In this document: positions 45,430-55,498 of the stretch, in pieces
Numbering within the stretch: the stretch's first letter is position 1
How the letters are laid out: the number at the start of each line of letters is the position of its first letter
Assembly: GCA_946122785.1 (NCBI GenBank)
Contig: CAMGYJ010000008.1
Coordinates: forward strand, 55,500,963 to 55,564,962
Source: Linum tenue
Lineage: Eukaryota > Streptophyta > Magnoliopsida > Malpighiales > Linaceae
Length of the DNA: 64,000 nt
Direction: 5' to 3'
Notes under the pieces: generated by a model
Databases searched by the model: none
Seen by the model: only the letters and a program-made list of their open reading frames with translations
What the model was told of the DNA's origin: nothing
Translations under genes and position numbers: made by a program

Positions 45430-46310
45430 CGGCTTTGGCATGGTTTTAGCCTACACCTATGAAGTATAAAATGTTTCCCAAATTGTCCCTCCACAAAAAC
45501 GCTTTGGATGTAGGGAATTTGAAATAGAGCTGGTAGTTTTCATTTTCTACTATTAATTCAAGTGTAGATTAATTCTCTCTTTTGCCACAAATAAATTAAT
45601 AAGTATAATTTTCTCTCCTAATATTTTCCTAGTCCCTACGTTAAACATCTAATCTAAAACTGAAAGGAGGGTTGACTAATTAAAAGCTAATGATTAATTA
45701 AAAGCTAATATGCACTCTAATTAATCCTAGGATATTAAAACTGCCACCCCGTTCAAAAATCCCTACCTCCATAGTGATTTTCGGAATGGTAGTTTGAGAA
45801 GTGGAAAATTTGTATTTCCGGGTTGACCGCTGCAGGTGTGATGTTTAGACCTCATTTTTGTTTCTCAGTCAAAATGAGAAACCGAGTCATTTCCCTCCCC
45901 ATTGCGCTGGCGGTTTACATCCGACCTTCGTTTTCTTCGACCCACTTTCTTCTCTCCATTCCTTCCCCCCCCCCCCTTCACAAGCTCACCTCTATAGTTC
46001 AGCACTCTAATTTCATACGCCCGGCAGACGATTTTCCATACTCCATAGCCAACAAATCCTCTCATCTTTTTTTTCTTCTTCGCATCATTTTCTCTATCGT
46101 CGCAAATCCAAAAGCCTCTATTACCAGTGGGGAGGTCTCGAGATTCACCGGTGTTTGTCTATTCTCTATGTCTGTCGCCCGACTGATTCTTCTTCATTTC
46201 ATCTACAACGATTCTCTTCCCATTTTATAAACTATTTCCGAAATTGTCCCTCCACAAAACGCTCTAGATGCAGGGAGTTTGAAATGGAACTGGCAATTGA
46301 TAGAACTTTG
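45430..46310 (+). repeat. Pair of ~70-bp repeats around a GC-richer segment
   Basis: AAATTGTCCCTCCACAAAA...GAATTTGAAATAGAGCTGG (45479-45536) recurs as AAATTGTCCCTCCACAAAA...GAGTTTGAAATGGAACTGG (about 46242-46298). Related (A/G)AATTTGAAAT words also occur near 45115, 47258, 47480 and 47540. Between them (45880-46200) lies more GC-rich DNA with a 135-residue frame of no known family. Confidence 0.6.
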
Positions 46311-46700
46311 TCATATGATTTATTGAACTCAAATGTGTTGCTAGATGGGAGCTAAAAAATTGGTTTGAATTTTGATTGATGGTGAGAGATGTAGAAGAAA
46401 CGGGAAAGAATATAGAAAATGGGTTAGAATGAGAGGTCATGTAACTATTCATTTATCCCACTTAATTTTCCTTTTTTTTAGTGAATATTTCCTTTCTTTT
46501 TGTGGCCTTTCTTTTTTATTTAAGTTAATTTGAATAAAATACAAAAAAACTCCAAGTTGTCAAGTTAACACAAAAAATGTCACGTTAGTGTATCTAGTTG
46601 ATATAATCACCATAGGTACGATGGTGGTGTTAAGTTTAACATATTTCATGTATGGAATGACTACTTTTGTCACAAAGGTCGACATTTTGGTTATATTTTG

Positions 46701-46871
46701 CAAGGATTGAAAACCATGTTGTACCAGCGATTCAACTAGAAAAACCTCCTACAGGAATCAAAACTAGTAGGCGGTATTTAGCAGTATGAAAAGGTTGAAC
46801 CACGATTAAATCATGGTTTCAGCATAAAATACTTTATTGCTGACTTTTTCGGTACACCTTTTCAATCCTTG
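46701..46871. mobile_element. hAT-type MITE, 171 bp
   Basis: Starts CAAGGATTGAAAACC and ends CCTTTTCAATCCTTG, a good inverted repeat. Flanks ATATTTTG (46693-46700) and GTATTTTG (46872-46879) agree in 7 of 8 bases. The whole element aligns with 21853-22037. Confidence 0.85.
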
Positions 46872-47103
46872 GTATTTTGTCTATGCTAAACAACACATAT
46901 GATTAATTATTTAATAATCAAATAAGTGTTACTTGAGTTTTGATTTCATGATTAATTTCATTCTATAAGATATCACTAAGTTCAAATAAAATATAAAACA
47001 TCATATACCGAATATGTCTCTAGTGTTTAATTAAAGAGATTGCAACAAATACAATGTAATTTAGTTTCTTTTACTTTTACATTTTTTTAATATGGGTGAT
47101 ATA

Positions 47104-47600
47104 GATTTATCCTTTGTAGTCTAGTTGTTTATAAACTTATAATACTTTTTCTTCATTTGAGTAACATGATTTCAAATATCAATAATCAAATTTTTATTAT
47201 ATAAACAAATGATGTACAATTACTAAATGGAGCTTCTTGGAATCGCTCCCCATCCACGAAATTTGAAATGAGGCTGTAGTTTTTTCATTCAACTTTAAAG
47301 AAATGGGTTGTGTTTAATTAAAAGAAGGACAACAAATCCAATTTAGTTTGATTGGTTAAATGCTCTTTCTTTATTTGAGTGACTAGGGTTCAAATCCTAC
47401 TAACGTACTTTTTAAATATATAAACAAATGAGGTGCAATTACTAAATAGACTTTCCTACAATCACTCTCATGCCACAAAATTTGAAACAAATGAGGTGCA
47501 ATTACTAAATAGACTTTCCTACAATCACTCTCAGGCCACAAAATTTGAAATTGGGATGACAGTCTTACTTTTCAGCTATTATAAATTTAATTATATTTTA
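47104..47600 (+). repeat. SINE-like repeats with tRNA-type A and B boxes
   Basis: A TAGTTTGATTGG box (47344-47355) and a GGTTCAAATCC box (47387-47397) have the sequence and spacing of the RNA polymerase III promoter of a tRNA-derived SINE. A weaker pair lies at 47116-47133 and 47167-47180. Both are followed by a shared tail with CAATTACTAAAT and AAATTTGAAAT. No cloverleaf of an intact tRNA can be drawn. Confidence 0.45.
47426..47551 (+). repeat. 63-bp perfect-like tandem duplication
   Basis: 47426-47488 and 47489-47551 are near identical (AAATGAGGTGCAATTACTAA start; single-base differences). A diverged third copy lies near 47206-47268. It duplicates the tail of the SINE-like repeat. Confidence 0.95.
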
Positions 47601-47629
47601 AATAATATTTTAATAAATTTTATGACGTG

Positions 47630-47797
47630 CCACGTGTACCAAACTGTTAGCCACCTTAGACAATTTAACGAAAAGTTAACATATGTCTATAATTGTCTAA
47701 CACTTCAATAGATTTGGCTATATTATTGTATTTCGTATTAGTTTAACTAATTCTATCCACACTTTAAAAGGTTCTGAATATTTTTGAGCATTTACCC
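47630..47797 (-). repeat. Right terminal inverted repeat of the 9.6-kb element
   Basis: Read on the minus strand it begins GGGTAAATGCTCAAAAATAT and ends GTTTGGTACACGTGG, matching 38168-38334. Confidence 0.85.
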
Positions 47798-48835
47798 TAA
47801 TTATTTTATAACACATACCAACTTATCAACAATATCTTCTATTATCTTGACATAAGTGGACACCGGGAGTCCGGGTAGGAATAGGATCACATCCTTAAGC
47901 CACAAAATTAAAAAGTTCCTTAAGGTTTGGCTGGCCAATAGGAGGAGAAGAGAGAGGGTAGGAAAGTAACTAACTAAAAGGGAAAATGGGGTAGTTTGAT
48001 TATTTATTAATGTTATTAATTGTAAAAATTAGTGGAGCAAAAATAGAAAGATTTCCCACTAACAGCCGCCACTTCCCTACTCCCCTCTCTCTTCATGAAA
48101 AAAAAAAAATCATAATCCGCGGATGGACTCTACGGCCTTATATTATTAACATTTCTTGCTATATGTGTAGATGATTCTATTAAACGTTTTAATAATTTTG
48201 TTGAAAAGTGACACATTTTCATTAAATACGGTGATGTTTTTATTAACGATGGTAACAAGAAATGATGCGAAGAAAAATATTAAAAATCATGAACATTATT
48301 AACCCAATGGGAATTATTAATGTCAAGATTAATATTTAACGTTTTAAAAATGGTAATTCCGTGGCTACTTGCAATGACATTATTATCGATTTGCAATTGC
48401 ATTATCATTGTTTATTAAATGAATTATTATTGATATACCACATCATTATTTACAAATCCAATATACTTTTCAATGCTTTACAATTACATTATTAACGATT
48501 TTAGTTCAATTACTACGATTTACATTTTTGTCATAAACGCTTATGATAAAATTATTAAAGCTATGTCACATTGCCATTAACGGATTGAATACCATTATCA
48601 TTGATTTATAACATATTTATTAATTATTTTCATAAGTAGCCAATCATGAGCTCTTACTATAACTTCTGTGACATTATTAACATTTTACGATCAACTAATA
48701 TTAATTTACATTGTCATTTTCAACGAGCATATAACACAACATTTTTTTCCCACATCTTTCACACAAGTGACGTATTGTACTTATTATTCATTCAAATAAA
48801 TATTAGTTCATGGAGGTGTAAAAAATCAATCAAAC

Positions 48836-49570
48836 AACCAACTTTATCAACCCAGCTCCAAGCCGTTAATAACCATACAACAAATAATTGATAGCGAAGT
48901 TATATTTCATTGAGAAAACAAAAAACATTAATAATATTGGTACTGATCAATGTTAAGTATCAACCACCATCCAATTTTTTCATATACTCTTTCTCGGCCT
49001 AAGGCCTCCTTCTAATGCAAAAAAAATCCAATTTTTTCATATGAATGTTGCATTTCGTTCAAAAGTAAAAAAAACCATTAACATTAAAAAATACCCTCTA
49101 ACAGTTAATAATGATATCGTAAGTTATTAATAACTAACTTATGTTTCATTGAATGCAAACAAAATCATTAATGATTACGAGATCAAATGGGTCATTATCA
49201 TTTAAAAATTGTTAATCACCAAACTATACAAATATTAGTTAAATGAGTCATTATTAGTTGATAAAAACCAACTTTATCAACCCAGCTCCAAGACATTAAT
49301 AACCATACAACAAATTATTGATGACGAAATTATATTTTATTGAAAACAAACACAAAAACATTAATAATATTCGTACTCAATGTTAATTTTCAAATATCAG
49401 CCAAAATTTTCATATGAATATTGCATTTTGTTCAAAAGTAAAAAAGAACACATTAACATTAAAAAACACTCTTTAACAGTTAATAATGATATTATAAATT
49501 ATTAATAGCTAGCATGTGTGTTCATTGAAAATGCAAACAAAATTATTAATGATTCCAACATATTGTATAC
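48836..49570. repeat. 430-bp tandem duplication in AT-rich DNA
   Basis: AACCAACTTTATCAACCCAG occurs at 48836 and 49266, and the following 300 bp match with about 10-15% difference. The region is crowded with TTAATAA/ATTATTAA words. Confidence 0.85.
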
Positions 49571-49899
49571 CCCACATATTAATAATCCACTGCAAAGTCC
49601 GTTACTAACTAATATCAAAACACTAATAACCACACCATAAATTAGTACAAATATCTATAACAGAACAGAAAACAAAAAACATTGCAAACATCTATATACC
49701 ATTACTAATATCATATTAAAACATTGTTAACAATAATATATGCATTATCACAATACCACCACAAAAAATGTGAATAACCATTAACCAATCCTAAACTGCT
49801 AATAACACTTCCCCAAACCGTCCATAACACATACAAAACAAAAAATAAGTAATAAATTCAAAGATGAAACGTGATGAAGCTGCTTCCCTACTCTTCGTT

Positions 49900-50236
49900 G
49901 GAAGAACTATGAAGATAGGGTCGGCATAGAGGGAGCTGTGCAGATGGGGAGGCGGGCAGGAGAGCTCGTGGCTGAATGTAAGGCCGATTTTCTGCGACCT
50001 GCTGTTGCTCCGAAGACGGAAAGCAGCGACGAGGCACTCACGACGTTCTGAACGATGACTTTGGCCTGCTGGACACGACTCAACGACGACAAGCAGACTC
50101 GACAGTGACTGGCAGACTCACGGTGACAGGAACAATCCACGACGACGACAACAGGAACATTCTGCAATTCATTTTTTTTGGGACATTCTGCAATTCTTGG
50201 AGATGAGATACGTGGGAGGAAAGAATTCAAAGACAA
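49900..50236 (-). other. GC-rich ORF-like block inside a Mutator-like element
   Basis: A 109-residue minus frame (SLNSFLPRISSPRIAECP start) in a GC-rich island within very AT-rich DNA. It belongs to no family I recognise. It may be a captured host fragment or a transposase-gene remnant. Confidence 0.3.
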
Positions 50237-50247
50237 ATATAAAAAAG

Positions 50248-51070
50248 GTTAATACCCTAGTTTGGTCCGAAGTTTAGCGCAAGTGACAGTGGTGACCTGA
50301 TTTTTCAATAAGACATTTATGGCATTCTTTTCAAAATAATGGACAAATTTGGCCCGAAACTTAAGTTGACCGTTAAAATTGATGGTCAAACATTCTTACT
50401 GTTAATGACTCAGCAAACTATTGTTGATGTTTGTCTCCACATACTAAATAATTAGGTATTTATTTTTTGAAAAAAATAAAAAAGCAACAAATTAGAAAAA
50501 GGACCACAAAATCAAAATCCCTACATTTTCTCTCTTCACTCTCGGCAAAGAACCCATCCCGCGTCCCGCCGCAACACCACCCGTCCCCATTAATTCCGCC
50601 TCCACTCCATCTTCCTTAACCCTCTGACGCCGCGCCTTCCATCTTCCTTAACCCTCCGCCGCCGCGCCCTCCATCTTCCCTCCACTATCACCTCCTCCAT
50701 TCAATCTCCCATTACCTCGACGACGATGCCTTGCTCATCGCCTTTTTCCAGATCTACATCGAGGAATCGGAGGTGAGGTAAGAACTTAGGAGAAGAAAAA
50801 GATAAGGAAGAGGGTTTTATATTATTTTATTTATTTAAATTTGTTTTCTATTTTTTGTTTTTAATTAATAAGTGATGTGGATGCCACCTCTGCACGGGAT
50901 GTTGAGTCATTGACGGAATATATGTTTGACCGTTAATATTAACAGTCAACATAAGTTTTGGGCCAAATATGTCGATTACTTTGAAAAGTAGGTCATAAAT
51001 GTCTTATTAGAAAAATCAGGCCACAACTGTCACTCACGCCAAACTTCGGGCCAAACTAGGGTATTAACCC
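50248..51070. mobile_element. Pack-MULE-like element, 823 bp
   Basis: Perfect 9-bp TSD TATAAAAAA at 50239-50247 and 51071-51079. Terminal inverted repeats start GGTTAATACCCTAGTTTGG and GGGTTAATACCCTAGTTTGG and remain alike for about 150 bp. The middle (about 50520-50790) is GC- and CCT/CCG-rich, like the 5' UTR and first exon of a plant gene (ACCACCCGTCCCC, TCCGCCGCCGCGCC), ending GAGGTGAGGTAAG, a possible donor site. Confidence 0.8.
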
Positions 51071-51489
51071 TATAAAAAAACCTAACATACTAATTAATTA
51101 AAACCACTCTAATACACTAATTACCCTTACCGACTCAATAACTACCAATCAATAAATACCTACCTAAATTTCTCTTAGCCAATAAAAATAGTTTAAGCAA
51201 CTTCTTAAGTTTGGAGGCTTAAAGGTCCTGTACCCATACCCGGGAGTCTGATGGGTCGGACGAAATAAGGGAAGGGACTAGATACTATGACAACACTCCT
51301 TGTGTTGTTATTGTAACAACACTAGTCTCCAACCAATAGGAAGCTAGGGTTGTGATGACTTTTTATTAGATGAGTTGACCTAGTGTAAAATCAAAGCAGG
51401 CGTATAATTGTCATTATGAAAATATGTTTAAATAATAATAAAAAATAAAATTAAAAATTTTAAAAATAATTTTTTCTTTCGGCCAAAAA

Positions 51490-51680
51490 TTTTGGTCGCC
51501 GGAATCTGGTCGTCGGTCGCCGGAATATGCTTTTTTGTCGCCGGAATATGCTATTTTGTCATCGGAATATGTCACCGTCGCCGGAATATGCTCACCGTGG
51601 TCGGAATATGCTTAACGGCGTCGGAATCTAGTCATCGGGGCCGGAATATGCCTATCGGCGCCGGAATCTACTCACTGAAG
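51490..51680 (+). repeat. Minisatellite of GTCGCCGGAATATGC-type units
   Basis: About eight imperfect units of 20-26 bp centred on GTCGCCGGAATATGC(T) follow each other. Confidence 0.9.
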
Positions 51681-51734
51681 GTCACCGGAGTTCGGTCAAC
51701 GAACTTCGTTGACCGGTCAACGGTCAACGACCAC

Positions 51735-52290
51735 CGGATGTTATGGTCTATATTGTGAGATTTATGGTTTGGTTTCTCATATTTTTTTTATGCCTTTTGT
51801 GGTTTGCTTTATCGTGTTTGTGGTTTGCATTAAGAAGTTTCTAGTTTGCTTTATCGTGTTTGTGGTTTGCATTGAGAAGTTTCTGGTTTGCTTTCAAAAA
51901 CTTTGTGGTTTGCATTGTGAGGTTTCTGGTTTGTTTTAATATATTTGTGGTTTGCATTAGGACGTTTATGGTTTGCTTTTTTGTGGTTTGATTTACTGTG
52001 TTTGTGGTTTGCATTAGGAGGTTTCTCGTGTGCTTTCGCAAATGCTGTGGTTTGTTTTGTGAGGTTTGTGGTTTGTTTTAGGAGATTTGTGGTCTGAATG
52101 AGAAGGTTTCTAGTTTGCATTAAGAAGTTTATGGTTTGCATTAAGAAGTTTCTGGTGTGTTTTCGAAACTTTTGTGGTTTGTTTTACCGTGTTTGTGGTA
52201 TGCATTAGGAGGTTTCTGGTGTGCTTATGAAATATTTAAGGTATGTTTTGTGGCATATGTGGTTTGTTTCAAATATTTGTGGTTAGCATT
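51735..52290 (+). repeat. Minisatellite of ~42-bp TTTGTGGTTTGCATTAGGAG units
   Basis: Imperfect units with TTTGTGGTTTGCATTA(A/G)GA(A/G)G and GTTTCTGGTTTGCTTT halves recur about a dozen times, as a strongly purine/pyrimidine-skewed (T/G) strand. Confidence 0.9.
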
Positions 52291-52752
52291 AAGGAAATTA
52301 TAAGTACAGGCAAGCTTAGAGTTGGGACAGGTCTTGAGCTTCAATGAAAATTTGATTTACCATATATAAATGTCCTGCCTTGTCCTACAAAAGAATTGCG
52401 TGGATAAAAAAAAAATAATGCACAGGAAAAATTGTACCTAAAAACGGTAAACTCAAATTGCAGGAAAAATAGACGAGAAAAACTCGAGACAATTTGCATT
52501 ACGTGGGAGAAATATAATTATTTTCTTAAACCCTTCATAAAATTTGGCACTGGAGATAAATCATTTTCCAAATCCCTTATTTAGTCATGTACTCATGTCC
52601 AATGAGGAAGAAGAAGAAGAAGCAGTGAACGATGAGGTGTGAACGGTGCCGGCTGCTGGCCTGCTGCATTCCGTTTTGTTTTTTCTCGTGCTAAACCACG
52701 ACACGCTCTCTAGTCTCTAGAGTCAAACTCCGGTCCTTCAAAACCTGCAGCA

Positions 52753-53100
52753 ATGCTCCGACATTCGCAGGCACCGCTAAGACCTGGATTTGGAGCTTCA
52801 ACAACTGAATTTCGCTCAACAGGGACTCCTCGAGTCCTCGTCAATGCAACTGCGAATTGGAGCTCGGACACCATCGATTGCACCTTCTGTTCGTCGTCAC
52901 TGGGTTTATTCGGCGGGACGATTGTGGTTTTGCGACGGGATGCTTGGAGTAGTGGTGGTGGGGATTTTGCAGTGGAAAGAGGATTCGTGGGTAGCCGGAC
53001 TGGCGCTGAGTCTGGACGAATAGAAAAGAGAGGCGGAGGCGGAGGAGAATTCCAGATTTGGGAAGGGAAGATCTCGTCATCGGAAAGTCGGGATGGATAA
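52753..53100 (+). other. GC-rich ORF block, unknown
   Basis: A 115-residue frame, Gly/Arg/Ser-rich, ending GGGGGEFQIWEGK. No known domain. It lies in the 1.9-kb Mutator-like element, so a captured gene fragment is possible. Confidence 0.3.
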
Positions 53101-53185
53101 ATAGATTATTTTTTACTTTTACGATTAAATTACTTTTTTACCCTTAATGAACCATGTTGTTATAGTATCCGCTCCCATAAGGGGA

Positions 53186-55230
53186 ATGGGGTATTAATGA
53201 GTTGTTGGTTGGTAGTTGTGCAAATATGATTGGGGAAGGTAGTTGGGGAAACACCAATTTTAAATGTGGTTTAGGGTATTACACGCATCCCTCCCTCCTC
53301 GTTTTCCCTAAATCTAATCTAACCACATCTATATAGAAGTTCTTCTCTAGCACCCATGTAATCTATTTTTTCCTGGCTCCTGCGCAAACCAAGGAAGGGC
53401 GCTTTGGACTTTTCAACTTTTACACTAAAATGATTTTGCTTTCGTATTTGGGTATATGTCTGGCCAGTGTGGCGGAAATTTATTGTGGTTTTCATTGGAT
53501 ATGTTTTTGCCGCATTATTTTCGTTTCTTTTCTTTTTCTATACAATACGTTTTCCTTTTGATAGCCTCCTTAATTGCATGCTCTTTCATTTTTGTCATAG
53601 ATTTGTCTGTGCTATATTCTAATGTAAAGAGATGATTGATTTCTTAGTAAAGAATGTCGATATGTGTATGTATTTGTATTTGAGTTGTGAGGATTGTATG
53701 ATAAAAATTTGAAAAATCTTATCATAAATTAAATGACACTCTAAGAAAATCAATTAAGAATGTCATCAATGGTAGGTCGGGGCGATTATATCTCCATTTT
53801 CATAGTCGCACAAGTCGAGTATTTGTCTTATGGTGAGAGTCGGGTCAGGCCGACCCATATGAATATATCATTTAAAGAAAAACACTTGAAATATTGATTT
53901 TTCATTAATGAGTCGAGAAAAATCAACTATAACATGATAAATGCAGTTAAATTATTCAATAGTTGAGTTTCTCACATATTACAACTTTATTATAACTAAA
54001 ATATGATGTATTAAAAATAAAATTCTAAATAATTTAAGTAAAATTACATACAATTTAGAAAAATTGATCGAGAGGGAGGTGGGTTAGTGCGGGTTAGTTT
54101 GAGGGGAGTATTCATTCCAACTCCATCCCACCTATAGGGCGGATAATGCCCGCTTCAGAATAGGTTAAACCTCTATTTTCAGAACCGGATCGGACGCTGA
54201 ATCGAAAAAGTTAGTGGTTAACCACTACAAAACCTTTGGTTAATTGTTGATAGAACCATTAATGATATAACATACAAGAATTGTATATTACACTAATTTA
54301 AATATGAAGTTATCATTGACCATAAACAATTTAAAATTCATATCATCACCAAAATAACTAATAAATCATTCAGATAGTCTCACAAATATTTTTGTCATAT
54401 GATAATAGGAAGCAGAAATAAACTTAATAACTATGATTTTATGGTCTTAGTTTACGTTAAAGTATTTTTATAAACAATTTGTGGTTAAAATATTGAACCT
54501 GTAGACCTGTTGAACCGTGGTGGTTCATTTGCTTTTATATTGAAGCGTGAAAAATCATATTGTCCACCAATAACCGTTCAAACAATGAACCGGACCGCTA
54601 TCGTAAACAAATCAGATAGAACAGAACATGTTAAAATTGTTATCCACTAACATTTGTCATGTGTTGTCTGAATAAAGAGTGAAGAGTATTTTTATCTTAA
54701 CTTAGGGTTCGTTTGGAGAACCAAAGTTTAAATATTTTGATTATATATCATTCAAATATTTTAACCCTCCGAATTATTGATTTTTTAAATGTTTAATGTT
54801 TGAAAACTGTGATTGTTAACATCAATATACATCATATTAGCATTTTTGTTTAATAACATCATATTTAAAATATATTAAATCATTCATATATGGTTATGTT
54901 TTTAGTCTTTAAATTTGCTTCACATAAAATAGTAAAAAAGAGTTGCCTATAGATGATGAAGATAGTGGAGTTGATCAAGAAGATTTTTTATGGTAAAGAA
55001 ATAATATCAGTAATCTTGGAATATCTATAATACTGAGTCATTAAGTTTATTATGAGGTGATATTCCCTTGCATGAGCTACATAGAAGACATTCTTTACAA
55101 TGTAATAATCTATATGATGGATGCTCATTTTCAATTTTCTCATACAATTATTCGTTAATTCAACTGACATTGACATATAATCATGACATGAATTTTATAA
55201 AATAAGAGAAAATCACTATGATTTAAACTT
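53186..55230. other. AT-rich stretch without a recognisable gene
   Basis: No open frame with a domain. TTAGGGTTCGTTTGGAGAACC near 54704 resembles one Harbinger-type end but no partner was found. Confidence 0.5.
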
Positions 55231-55264
55231 GGAACTTTTGTTATCTATTATTATTATATTGCAA

Positions 55265-55292
55265 CCGGCCAACGGGCCGAGGTACAATCTAG
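55265..55292 (+). mobile_element. Helitron-like 3' terminus
   Basis: CGGCC (55266-55270) pairs with GGCCG (55275-55279) over a 4-base loop, followed nine bases later by CTAG and then T, the Helitron 3' hallmark. The AT-rich DNA upstream would be the element; its 5' TC end was not found. Confidence 0.6.
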
Positions 55293-55498
55293 TATAAATT
55301 AGAAAAAATAGTTCACTATTGAAGATGCTTAGCGCCAAATCCTTCCCGCCCTAAACTCATTGTTCTTTTATTTACTTTTTTTTTTTTGTGAAAGTTCTTT
55401 TATTTGCTAACTAGTTAACAACTCTTACCAAAAAAAAAAAAAACAACTCATACAACACATTACCAACAACAAGGGAAAGGAATAGAAGCAAAACTTGA

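Larger units (their letters stand above)
38168..47797. mobile_element. 9.6-kb inverted-repeat element (Mutator-like), non-autonomous
   Basis: About 167-bp terminal inverted repeats, both starting GGGTAAATGC and both ending at GGTACACGTGG, lie at 38168-38334 and 47630-47797. A perfect 9-bp direct repeat TAATTATTT flanks them at 38159-38167 and 47798-47806. These are the features of Mutator-like elements. Inside are a solo LTR, four MITEs and a Helitron-like end, but no MURA transposase motif that I can see. The two ends are roughly 80% alike by eye, so it is old. Confidence 0.72.
47872..51239. mobile_element. Mutator-like element, 3.4 kb, with 9-bp TSD and a nested element
   Basis: A 9-bp direct repeat CCGGGAGTC lies at 47863-47871 and 51240-51248. 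Inside it, inverted ends share CGGGTA, AGGA, CCTTTAAGCC-like, AGTTGCTTAA-like blocks over some 60 bp. The interior holds an extremely AT-rich stretch with a 430-bp duplication, a GC-rich block at 49880-50170 and the Pack-MULE-like 50248-51070. No transposase seen. Confidence 0.6.
51274..53176. mobile_element. Mutator-like element, 1.9 kb, carrying two minisatellites
   Basis: Ends GGGACTAGATACTATGACAACA and, on the complement, GGGAGCGGATACTATAACAACA agree in 18 of 22 positions. Flanks ATAAGGGAA (51265-51273) and ATAAGGGGA (53177-53185) are a 9-bp TSD with one change. Inside are two minisatellites and, near the right end, a GC-rich open block (52753-53100) that could be captured coding DNA. Confidence 0.55.

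Noticed and set aside
47344..47397. Functional tRNA gene
   Set aside because: A and B box-like words are present, but no cloverleaf with acceptor stem can be drawn.
54704..54724. A second Harbinger-type MITE starting TTAGGGTTCGTTTGG
   Set aside because: No inverted partner end or closing TTA could be found.
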